DNA from: Phycisphaerales bacterium
Lineage (GTDB): Bacteria; Planctomycetota; Phycisphaerae; Phycisphaerales; UBA1924
Assembly: GCA_019747615.1 (NCBI GenBank)
Contig: JAIEQQ010000449.1
Coordinates: 1-5,328, forward strand
Direction of reading: 5' to 3'
DNA: 5,328 nt
Part shown: positions 1-5,328 of the stretch, piece by piece
Numbering within the stretch: position 1 is the stretch's first letter
How the letters are laid out: the number at the start of each line of letters is the position of its first letter
Made by a program: the position numbers and the translations under genes
The notes under the pieces: generated by a model
What the model was told of the DNA's origin: nothing
Databases searched by the model: none
What the model saw: only the letters and a program-made list of their open reading frames with translations

Positions 1-4
1 GTAG

Positions 5-130
5 GACGTCGCTCGCGTGGAAGCTCTGCTGAAAGAGACGCCGCCGTCCTCGGACGCAAAGAGCCCTGCAGCGGACCAGAAACAGCCCGCGCCCGCAGCG
101 GGCTCGCCGGCTACGCCGCCAAAGAAGTAA
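5..130 (+). CDS. Possible C-terminal tail of an unidentified plus-strand gene
   Basis: The frame ending at TAA 128-130 gives about 41 residues: a short charged start (DVARVEALLKE) and then a Pro/Ala/Lys-rich tail ending in TPPKK. Third codon positions in this frame are about 73% G+C, higher than in the overlapping plus frame 1, and the composition looks like a real disordered C-terminus. Against it, an in-frame TAG lies at 2-4. Either the tail belongs to a short gene starting at GTG 17-19, or there is an upstream frameshift, or the frame is open by chance, which is quite likely for 41 codons at this G+C. It would be convergent with the HIT gene, with 35 bases between the stops. I do not recognise the protein. 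Confidence 0.25.
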   Translation, partial: DVARVEALLKETPPSSDAKSPAADQKQPAPAAGSPATPPKK

Positions 131-165
131 GCCCGCGCGTCGGCACCTGCCGCTGCAAGAGGCGG

Positions 166-591
166 TCAATCCGGCGTGTTCATGACCTTGGCGATGGACG
201 CAGCGAGCGCTGCGCCATGCGCCTGGTCGAGCTTCGTCGTTGGCCATGAGATGCCCAGGCCGGTGCTGGCGCTGGGCTTGGGGATGATGTGGAAGTGCAC
301 GTGCATCACCGCCTGGTGAGCTTCGGCCCCGTTGTTCTGCAAGATGTTGTACGCGTCGCACCCGGTGGCGCTCATCACCGCCCGGCAGATGCGCGGCAGC
401 ACTCGCCCGATGGCCCCGGCAGACTCATCGCTCAGTTCCGCCAGCGTTGCCTTCTCTTCCTTCGGTACCACCAGCGTGTGACCGGGGCTCAGCGGCGAGA
501 CATCCAGAAATGCGAAGACCTGGGCGTCTTCATACACCTTGTGGCAGGGAATGTCGCCGCGGATGATCTTGGTGAAGATGGAGTCGGGCAT
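166..591 (-). CDS. HIT-family (histidine triad) nucleotide-binding/hydrolase protein
   Basis: A 141-residue protein of usual length for the Hint/HIT branch of the histidine triad superfamily. These are small cytosolic proteins that bind purine nucleotides and hydrolyse nucleoside phosphoramidates or related mononucleotide conjugates. The N-terminus (SIFTKIIRGDIP, then VYEDAQVFAFLDVSPLSPGHTLVVPK) is typical of the family. NILQNNG (82-88) matches the conserved nucleotide-binding stretch. The active-site triad is HVHFHII, with H97, H99 and H101. The ATG at 589-591 is chosen because MPDSIF is where family similarity begins; the frame stays open further upstream but would read through a tandem repeat and into purF. 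No Shine-Dalgarno sequence is visible; the leader just before the ATG is C-rich. It lies 65 bases downstream of purF and could share its transcript. Its physiological substrate cannot be told from sequence. Confidence 0.93.
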   Translation of the reverse strand: MPDSIFTKIIRGDIPCHKVYEDAQVFAFLDVSPLSPGHTLVVPKEEKATLAELSDESAGAIGRVLPRICRAVMSATGCDAYNILQNNGAEAHQAVMHVHFHIIPKPSASTGLGISWPTTKLDQAHGAALAASIAKVMNTPD

Positions 592-602
592 GGGGCGGGG
601 AG

Positions 603-634
603 GGGATCGAGGGATCAAGGGATCGAGGGATCGA
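603..634. repeat. Tandem repeat, four copies of an 8-base unit
   Basis: Four head-to-tail copies of GGGATCGA (TCGATCCC on the gene strand) lie at 603-610, 611-618, 619-626 and 627-634. The second differs by one base (GGGATCAA). The array ends 11 bases before the HIT start codon on the minus strand, so it fills most of the purF-HIT gap and the place where a ribosome binding site would sit. Each unit contains GATC. Eight-base units are not a multiple of three, and exact tandem copies are prone to slippage. No function can be assigned. Confidence 0.9.
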
Positions 635-656
635 GGGGAGGCACGCGGAGGACTGG

Positions 657-2192
657 TTACGAGAAGATCCGTGCCTGTGGCGGCACGATTTCGTCGGTGA
701 TCGGGTGCTCGACATCCAGCCGGTAATCGCCCGAGTAGCACGCGGTGCACCAGTGCTCCGGCTTGCGGCCGACACAGCCGAGCATGCCGTCGAGCGAGAG
801 ATAGCCCAGCGAATCAACACCAAGGAACTCGCGGATCTGCTCGATCGTGCGCCCGTTGGCGACGAGTTGGTCACGCGTTGCGAAGTCCACGCCGAAGAAG
901 CACGGGTGGCGGATCGGCGGGCAGGAGATGCGAAGGTGGATTTCCTTTGCGCCGGCGTGGCGGATCTGTTCGATTTTGGCACGGGTGGTGGTGCCGCGGA
1001 CGATGGAGTCGTCGACGATGATCAGCCGCTTGTCCTTGACGATCTGTGAGATGACGTTGAGCTTGAGGCGGACCGCGGCCTGCCGCAACTGCGGCGTGGG
1101 CCGAATGAATGTGCGCCCCACGTAGCGGTTGGGGACGATCGCCTCGCGAAGCTGAATTCCGCTGGCACGCGCGTATCCAACCGCGGCGGATCGCCCGGAG
1201 TCGGGCATCGGCACGACGTAGTCCGCATCAACCGGCGACTCACGGGCCAGGGCCTCGCCGAACGCTTCTCGCGTGAGCTGCACGTTCTGCCCGAAGACGA
1301 CCGACGCGGGGTGGGCAAAGTACACGTGCTCAAAGACGCAATGCGCCGGCGGCACGCTTGTCTCGGCGAAGCGGCGGGTGCTGATGCCCTTGTCCGAGAG
1401 CGTGACGATCTCGCCCGGCTCGATTTCGCGGACGAAGTCCGCGCCCATGACTTCCAGCGCGACGGTCTCGGACGCGACGCAGTGCTGGCCGCTGGGGAAG
1501 CGACCGAGCACCAGCGGGCGCCAGCCCCAAGGGTCGCGCGCCGCCTCGATGCGATCACGGAAGAGGAAGACCAGCGAGAATGCGCCCTCAAGGTGGCGGA
1601 GCGTCGCCGCGAGCGGGTCGCTGGTTTGTTGTTGCGCAGGGGCCGCCAGAAGATGGATCACCACTTCGGTATCGCTGGTGGTGTGAAAGAGGTGGCCGGC
1701 CTGCTCGAACTGGGCCCGAAACGCGTCGGCGTTGATGAGGTTGCCGTTGTGCGCAAGCGCCACCTGCCCGCCCACGAAGCTCTCCAGCAGCGGCTGGGCA
1801 TTACACGCCAGCGAGCCGCCGGCGGTCGAGTAGCGGTTATGCCCGATCGCGCCCGCGGTTGCGCGGGCATCGAGCTTGGTCAAGAGTTCTGGCCCCAAGA
1901 CTTCGGGCACCAGCCCCATGCCGGTGTGGGCGATGATGCGAGACGCATCGGACACCGCAATCCCGGCGGACTCTTGCCCCCGGTGCTGCTGCGCGTACAG
2001 GCCGAGGTACACCGAAGACGCGGCGCCCGGCACGCCCCACACGCCGACCACGCCGCATTTCTCTTTCTTCTCGTAGTCGGAATGTTCCGCTCGGGTGATC
2101 GGCGTCGAGACGCGCGGATGCGCGTTGGGATGTGGGCTCGCGGATCGCAGAGCGGCGGAGTTCAGCACCGGGAGAGAGATGTTTCGGGCCAT
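657..2192 (-). CDS. purF: Amidophosphoribosyltransferase (glutamine PRPP amidotransferase)
   Basis: This is the first committed enzyme of de novo purine synthesis, converting PRPP and glutamine to 5-phosphoribosylamine in the cytosol. With the ATG at 2190-2192 it has 511 residues. An N-terminal Ntn glutaminase domain starts at the catalytic cysteine C46 (KCGVVGVWG) and includes HNRYSTAG (118-125), LAHNGNL (146-152) and TSDTE (172-176). A C-terminal phosphoribosyltransferase domain carries the PRPP loop IIVDDSIVRGTT (391-402). C285 (HCVFEHVYF), C431 (HPCFFG), C482 and C485 (WCTAC) correspond to the four 4Fe-4S ligands of the Bacillus subtilis enzyme, so this is the iron-sulfur type and should need propeptide removal to free the cysteine. 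The 45 residues before C46 are long; Bacillus has 11. No ATG and no good Shine-Dalgarno lies closer, and GTG at codon 9 is the only obvious alternative. The frame continues upstream to 2339 but would overlap the SCO gene. It lies 73 bases downstream of that gene. Confidence 0.96.
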   Translation of the reverse strand: MARNISLPVLNSAALRSASPHPNAHPRVSTPITRAEHSDYEKKEKCGVVGVWGVPGAASSVYLGLYAQQHRGQESAGIAVSDASRIIAHTGMGLVPEVLGPELLTKLDARATAGAIGHNRYSTAGGSLACNAQPLLESFVGGQVALAHNGNLINADAFRAQFEQAGHLFHTTSDTEVVIHLLAAPAQQQTSDPLAATLRHLEGAFSLVFLFRDRIEAARDPWGWRPLVLGRFPSGQHCVASETVALEVMGADFVREIEPGEIVTLSDKGISTRRFAETSVPPAHCVFEHVYFAHPASVVFGQNVQLTREAFGEALARESPVDADYVVPMPDSGRSAAVGYARASGIQLREAIVPNRYVGRTFIRPTPQLRQAAVRLKLNVISQIVKDKRLIIVDDSIVRGTTTRAKIEQIRHAGAKEIHLRISCPPIRHPCFFGVDFATRDQLVANGRTIEQIREFLGVDSLGYLSLDGMLGCVGRKPEHWCTACYSGDYRLDVEHPITDEIVPPQARIFS

Positions 2193-2265
2193 TGCCCAAC
2201 GATAGCGCCGCGAGCGCCTGGCACACGCGAATCTTGGACTCGATGTCGATGCGCAGGCGAGGACC

Positions 2266-3072
2266 TTACGGGGCGGCGGGCGCGGGCTCGTCGGGCGATG
2301 TGGCCGGGCGCCCTCCGGCCCTGCCGCGCAGGAAGGCATCTGCCTCGCGAGCGCGGACGCGCAGGCGGTCGATCTCCTCTTGTCGCTTGGCGCTGAACTT
2401 CGCGATCATCTGCCCCTTGGGGCCGAGGAGGTAGATCTCGAACGGGTGGATGATGTTGTCCATCGTCGAGCCATCGGACAGCGTGATCTTGTCGTCGCTC
2501 TTTTCCTCAAGGTGAAGCTTGAAGTCGTTCATCAGCAGGGCTCGGGCGGTGTGCGCCGGCTGGCCGCCCTCAAGCGGGTGCGGCTCGGTAAGGAACTTCC
2601 AGTTCGACCACTTCACACCGATCTTGTCCCCCCACTGCTTCATCACCACCGGCGAATCGTTGGCAGGATCAAGCCCGAAACCGATGAACTGCACGTTCGT
2701 ATCGGCCAGGTCGCGTTGGAGGTTGGTCATCTGCGTGACGATCGTCGGGCACGCCAAGGGGCAGTTGCTGAACACCCAGGATGCGATCGTCACTCGCCGG
2801 GAGAAGATCGACTCGTTGGCGATGTTGCCGTCCTGATCAACGAGTTGGAACGGTGAGAGCTGGAAGACGTCGCCGGGGTAATCCGGCGTGAGCGCGGTGC
2901 GCTGCACGGGCGGATCTTGCGGTTGGCGGGCCGGATACTGCATGAGCGCAATGACGCTCAAGGCGAAAACCGCCGCGGCGACCACCGCCATGGTCTTCAT
3001 CCACGAGGGGATGCCGGCGGAGCTGAAGGCGGGAGGTTGACTTGGCGACCCCTGGGGCTCGACTGCGGACAT
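2266..3072 (-). CDS. SCO1/SenC/PrrC-family copper chaperone, membrane-anchored
   Basis: A 268-residue thioredoxin-fold protein of the SCO family, which delivers copper to, or reduces, the CuA site of cytochrome c oxidase on the outer face of the membrane. Residues 1-26 are a short Pro/Ser-rich cytoplasmic segment. Residues 27-45 form one hydrophobic anchor (MAVVAAAVFALSVIAL), with no lipobox cysteine. The periplasmic domain has the copper site C104 and C108 in NCPLACP (Cys-X3-Cys) and the distal ligand H209 in IIHPFEIYLLGPKG, followed by KF. The usual Asp between the cysteines (CPDVC) is Leu-Ala here. An insertion-like stretch at 189-206 precedes the His. The C-terminus (from about 250) is a Gly/Pro/Ala tail. 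The ATG at 3070-3072 is supported by AAGGAG eight bases upstream. The neighbouring heme O synthase upstream on the same strand fits an oxidase-assembly role. A plain thiol-disulfide role, as for some PrrC/SenC proteins, cannot be excluded. Confidence 0.92.
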   Translation of the reverse strand: MSAVEPQGSPSQPPAFSSAGIPSWMKTMAVVAAAVFALSVIALMQYPARQPQDPPVQRTALTPDYPGDVFQLSPFQLVDQDGNIANESIFSRRVTIASWVFSNCPLACPTIVTQMTNLQRDLADTNVQFIGFGLDPANDSPVVMKQWGDKIGVKWSNWKFLTEPHPLEGGQPAHTARALLMNDFKLHLEEKSDDKITLSDGSTMDNIIHPFEIYLLGPKGQMIAKFSAKRQEEIDRLRVRAREADAFLRGRAGGRPATSPDEPAPAAP

Positions 3073-3080
3073 GCGAACTG

Positions 3081-3086
3081 CTCCTT
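3081..3086 (-). promoter_or_regulatory. Shine-Dalgarno site for the SCO gene
   Basis: CTCCTT on the plus strand reads AAGGAG on the gene strand, with an 8-base spacer to the ATG. It is the clearest free-standing ribosome binding site in the window and supports the chosen start. Confidence 0.75.
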
Positions 3087-3100
3087 GAACAACTCAGGAG

Positions 3101-3130
3101 ACTCTACGGGCGCCGCGGGCGCGGGTTCAA
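3101..3130 (-). promoter_or_regulatory. Possible sigma-70-like promoter for the SCO gene
   Basis: Read on the minus strand, TTGAAC (3125-3130) and TAGAGT (3101-3106) each match the -35 and -10 consensus at four of six positions, separated by 18 bases. This would start transcription about 20 bases before the SCO ATG, leaving room for the AAGGAG site. The spacer contains a GC-rich inverted repeat (GCGCC-GCG-GGCGC, 3110-3122). The promoter is an inference from consensus match only; such matches occur by chance. Confidence 0.3.
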
Positions 3131-3149
3131 CTTTCACGCGGCGCGAACG

Positions 3150-3179
3150 AAAAGGACGGAACCCGGGCGAGGACCCCGG
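3150..3179 (-). terminator. Possible weak terminator after the permease gene
   Basis: Immediately downstream of the permease TGA, the minus strand can form a 5-base GC stem (CCGGG, loop of 7, CCCGG; 3163-3179). About nine bases later comes CCTTTTCG (TTTT at 3150-3153). The stem is short and the T run is displaced, so this is at best a weak intrinsic terminator. It would separate the cyoE-ABC unit from the SCO gene. Confidence 0.22.
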
Positions 3180-4013
3180 TCATTTCGATCTGCCGCGGCT
3201 CAGAACCACCCAGCCGAACGCAGCCCCGACGACCGCGAACGCGCAGCCGCTGAGCCAGTGCATCGGGGTCACCGCCTCGTGACCGTTCAACAGCGCCGTT
3301 CGGGCCAGATCGCTGGGCCACGACAGCGGGTTGAGCATCATCGCGTACCGCATGAGCATCGACGCGCCCGCGGCGGGGAAAAACGCCCCCGAAAGCAGCA
3401 ACATCGGCATGAGCACCAGATTCATCACGGCGTGGAATCCGGATGTGCTGTTTACCCGCCATGCGAACGCCAAGCCGACCCCCGTAATGCCGAGGCTCAT
3501 CATCGCGATCGCCGCCAGCGCGATGAGATACGACACGGGATGAAACGGCAGACCCGCCAGCGGCCCGGCGGCAAGCATCACAGCGCTCTGGGCGCTCGCA
3601 ATCGTTGCGGACCCGACGATCTTGGACCCGACAATCGCCCACGTCGGCGCGGGGCTGACGATCGCGCCCTGCAAGAAGCCCTCGCCCCGGTCCTCGATCA
3701 GCGACATCGCGGCGAAGATCGACGTGAACACGCTGGTCATCGCGCTCATGCCCACCACCAGATACGCGGCGTACGAGATGCTCCCCTCAACGCCGCCCCC
3801 AACACCACCACCGCCGCCACCGGCTCGCAAGACGAATGACTCGCCGAACCCCGACGCCAGCACCACCCAGATGATCGCCGGCGTCGCGACGCTCGCGGCG
3901 ACGCGCGCGGGCTGTCGCCAGAATCGCGCAAGCTCTCGCCAGAGCAGCGCGCGAAACGCCACGAAGCCGAGGGCGTTGGCCGGGCTCACCGAGATCGGCA
4001 TCGCATCGCTCAT
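3180..4013 (-). CDS. ABC-2 type transporter permease
   Basis: A 277-residue integral membrane protein, the usual length for ABC-2 permeases of the NatB/DrrB/NodJ type. Hydrophobic segments lie at about 38-57, 80-105, 127-152, 160-184, 196-214 and 252-271, giving six spans. EDRGEGFLQGAIVSPAP (107-123) matches the conserved cytoplasmic segment of the family, and LVLMPMLLLSGAFFPA (199-214) the typical fifth-span motif. The loop after the first span is glycine-rich (residues 65-74, nine Gly and one Val). It starts at the ATG whose A is shared with the ATPase stop (ATGA, 4010-4013), so the two are translationally coupled and should form one exporter. The substrate is unknown. The placement between heme O synthase and SCO suggests a role in cytochrome oxidase maturation. 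The alternatives are a drug, lipid or sodium exporter. Confidence 0.92.
   Translation of the reverse strand: MSDAMPISVSPANALGFVAFRALLWRELARFWRQPARVAASVATPAIIWVVLASGFGESFVLRAGGGGGGVGGGVEGSISYAAYLVVGMSAMTSVFTSIFAAMSLIEDRGEGFLQGAIVSPAPTWAIVGSKIVGSATIASAQSAVMLAAGPLAGLPFHPVSYLIALAAIAMMSLGITGVGLAFAWRVNSTSGFHAVMNLVLMPMLLLSGAFFPAAGASMLMRYAMMLNPLSWPSDLARTALLNGHEAVTPMHWLSGCAFAVVGAAFGWVVLSRGRSK
3792..3821 (-). repeat. Low-complexity GGN codon run (polyglycine loop)
   Basis: Ten consecutive codons of the permease, nine for glycine and one for valine, form an imperfect trinucleotide run. It encodes residues 65-74 in the predicted outer loop between the first and second membrane spans. Units of three keep the reading frame if the copy number changes. 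Confidence 0.7.
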
Positions 4014-5197
4014 CGCCTGCGCCCCTTTGCGGCTTTCGACGGCGCGGCAGCGACGTCTTCGCTCAGCAGCGGCTTGCCCGTCAGCGAGAGGTACAAGTCC
4101 GCCAGTGTCGGCGGGCCGACTTGGAATGTGAGCCCGGCGTGCGTGAGCCGCTTCACGGCGTCGTCCGTCCGTGCTGGCGTGCCGGGGCGCGACGGTGTTG
4201 AGCGGCCAAGCACGATGCCGCCGGGCTCGGTGGTCACTTCAAGCCCGCAGCCGGAGAGCAATGCGGGGACGTCGAGCGCCTCGCCGGGTGGCAGCGTGAC
4301 GCGGATCACCGTGCCGCCGAGGCGCCGCTGCAGTTCGGTGGGCGTGCCATCGGCGACGATCTGGCCGTCGTGGAGCAGGATGATCCGGTCGGCCCGCTCG
4401 GCCTCGTCCATCAGATGCGTGGACATGATGACTGTGAGCGGGCTGATTCGCGATGGTGCGCCGGAGAGCTCGCGCGAAGCATCGCTCGACGAAACACCTG
4501 TCCGCGCTCGGCGAGCCTGATCGAGCGCACCGAAGAACTCCATACGAGCCCGCAGGTCGAGCCCGCTGGTGGGTTCGTCGAGGAACAGGATGTCTGGACG
4601 CGCCAGCGTCGCTCGCGCCAGATCGACGCGCCGGGCCAGACCGCCCGAGAGCGTCTTCACGCGATCGTTCATGCGATCAGACACGCCGAGCATCGCCGCG
4701 GCGTCGCGAGCGGCGGCCTTGGCGAGAGCTGACGGCATGGAGAGCAGAGCCGCCGCGAGTTCGAGATTCTCACATACGGTCAACATCGGATCCAGCGCCG
4801 GCGATTGGAACGCGACACCGATGCGGGCGCGGATCTCCAGCAGCGGGCGCGGGCCGGCGAGCGCATCGTGCCCGAGGATCTGAATCTGCCCGGAGTCCGG
4901 GCGGTGCAGCGTCGCCAGCGCCTTCAGGAGCGTCGATTTTCCTGAACCATTGGGCCCCAGCAGCGCGACCCATTGGCCCGCGGGGATCGAAAGATCCGCC
5001 CCGTGAAGCGCGACGCGCCGGTCGTGCTGGCCCATGCGCCTGGCAGATCGGAGGATCGGGAATGTCTTGCGAACGCCCTGGGCGATGATCGAGAAGCGAG
5101 ACGCTGCCGGCGATGACTGCGCGACCGGGGTTGAGGCGTTGCCCGGTGCGCCCGCGGGGGTCGTCGGCTCGGGGCTTGTGTTCGGCGGCTCGTGCAT
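4010..5197 (-). CDS. ABC transporter ATP-binding protein (DrrA/CcmA type)
   Basis: A 395-residue cytoplasmic ATPase that powers the adjoining ABC-2 permease. In order it shows Walker A GPNGSGKST (81-89), Q-loop Q131 (VAFQSPALDP), signature LSGGL (183-187), Walker B ILFLDEP (203-209), D-loop SGLD (211-214) and H-loop H261 (MSTH). The catalytic set is complete. The C-terminal domain ends with PPTLADLYLSLTGK (362-375), matching the motif of DrrA-like ATPases. It is longer than most relatives: a Pro/Ser/Thr-rich extension of about 33 residues at the N-terminus, about 19 extra residues (234-252) between D-loop and H-loop, and a Pro/Arg-rich stretch (331-345). I chose the ATG at 5195-5197, 35 bases after the cyoE stop. 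An in-frame TTG at 5243-5245 would add 16 residues and overlap cyoE. Neither has a strong Shine-Dalgarno sequence. The stop overlaps the permease start. Confidence 0.93.
   Translation of the reverse strand: MHEPPNTSPEPTTPAGAPGNASTPVAQSSPAASRFSIIAQGVRKTFPILRSARRMGQHDRRVALHGADLSIPAGQWVALLGPNGSGKSTLLKALATLHRPDSGQIQILGHDALAGPRPLLEIRARIGVAFQSPALDPMLTVCENLELAAALLSMPSALAKAAARDAAAMLGVSDRMNDRVKTLSGGLARRVDLARATLARPDILFLDEPTSGLDLRARMEFFGALDQARRARTGVSSSDASRELSGAPSRISPLTVIMSTHLMDEAERADRIILLHDGQIVADGTPTELQRRLGGTVIRVTLPPGEALDVPALLSGCGLEVTTEPGGIVLGRSTPSRPGTPARTDDAVKRLTHAGLTFQVGPPTLADLYLSLTGKPLLSEDVAAAPSKAAKGRRR
4022..4027 (-). promoter_or_regulatory. Shine-Dalgarno site for the permease, inside the ATPase gene
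   Basis: The minus strand reads AAGGGG eight bases before the permease ATG, within the last codons of the ATPase (KGRRR). Together with the ATGA overlap it supports this start over the internal Met at codon 5 and suggests coupled translation. Confidence 0.6.
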
Positions 5198-5232
5198 CGG
5201 TGGCGAGGATAGCGGAGACGACGCGTCGCGTG

Positions 5233-5328
5233 TCAGGGGATCCAAACGCGGACGATGACCTCGCCAACCATGAACGCAAGCAGCAATGGAAGATGAATGA
5301 TCGACCCGAAGAAGACCGCCCGGGCCCG
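5233..5328 (-). CDS. cyoE: Heme O synthase (protoheme IX farnesyltransferase), C-terminal fragment
   Basis: Only the last 31 residues and the TGA stop (5233-5235) are inside the window; the rest lies beyond the right edge. The fragment ARAVFFGSIIHLPLLLAFMV followed by a short tail matches the final membrane span of the UbiA-superfamily enzyme CyoE/CtaB/COX10, where ARxLFxxSIxYLPxLL is characteristic. This inner-membrane enzyme adds a farnesyl group to heme b to make heme O, the precursor of heme A for heme-copper oxidases. The ABC ATPase gene follows after 35 bases on the same strand, suggesting one operon. The call rests on a short but distinctive segment; ctaB is an equally valid symbol. 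Confidence 0.82.
   Translation of the reverse strand, partial: RARAVFFGSIIHLPLLLAFMVGEVIVRVWIP

Noticed and set aside
131..165. Hairpin between the two convergent stops
   Set aside because: Only a 4-base CCGC/GCGG stem with an 8-base loop and no T run, too weak to call a terminator.
592..750. Upstream extension of the HIT gene into purF
   Set aside because: The added residues are translated tandem repeat and the wrong frame of purF. HIT family similarity begins at the ATG at 591.
2193..2265. Promoter, terminator or leader peptide between the SCO and purF genes
   Set aside because: No convincing hexamer pair, stem with T run or riboswitch-like structure could be seen in these 73 bases. A protein-like out-of-frame stretch here has no start or motif support.
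2193..2339. Upstream extension of purF to 2339
   Set aside because: It would overlap the end of the SCO gene and adds an Arg/Pro/Ser-rich sequence with no similarity to PurF.
1311..2396. Long plus-strand open frame of 361 codons opposite purF
   Set aside because: It is antisense to a clearly recognised purF and has an Arg/Ala/Gly-rich shadow composition with no motif. Long open antisense frames are expected at this G+C content.
3042..4131. Plus-strand open frames opposite the permease
   Set aside because: They are shadows of the permease gene, rich in Arg, Pro and Ala with no recognisable domain, and the minus-strand reading has clear ABC-2 motifs.
5198..5245. TTG start for the ABC ATPase, overlapping cyoE
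   Set aside because: The TTG has no well-placed Shine-Dalgarno sequence and the extra 16 residues are low complexity. The ATG at 5197 is simpler, though not proven.

Overview
This GC-rich window (roughly two thirds G+C by eye) reads as ordinary bacterial chromosome. Nearly all coding capacity is on the minus strand, so the gene order below runs from the right edge to the left. The protein style fits a high-GC Gram-negative-like bacterium with an aerobic respiratory chain: a Bacillus-type iron-sulfur PurF, an SCO copper chaperone, heme O synthase, and Pro/Ala/Ser-rich tails on several proteins. My best guess is a planctomycete of the Phycisphaerae type. That is an inference from overall impression, not a search result.

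Right part (5328 to about 3180): the last 31 residues of heme O synthase (cyoE/ctaB) enter from the right edge. A DrrA/CcmA-type ABC ATPase follows after a short gap, and then an ABC-2 family permease whose start overlaps the ATPase stop in an ATGA motif. These three look like one transcription unit. The 107-base gap after the permease holds a possible weak terminator and a plausible sigma-70-like promoter with a good Shine-Dalgarno sequence.

Middle (3072 to 2266): a membrane-anchored SCO1/SenC-family protein with an intact Cys-X3-Cys plus His copper site. Heme O synthase and SCO both serve maturation of a heme-copper cytochrome oxidase, so the ABC pair between them is a candidate, of unknown substrate, for the same job.

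Left part (2192 to 166): purF, the first committed enzyme of purine synthesis, with an unusually long 45-residue stretch before its catalytic cysteine. Next is a HIT-family nucleotide-binding protein. The short gap between them carries four tandem copies of an 8-base unit in place of a ribosome binding site. A possible plus-strand gene tail ends at 130, convergent with the HIT gene.

I see no mobile element, CRISPR array, tRNA or rRNA. Nothing here is clearly a new biological system. The most interesting points are the transporter placed between two oxidase-assembly genes and the tandem repeat upstream of the HIT gene.
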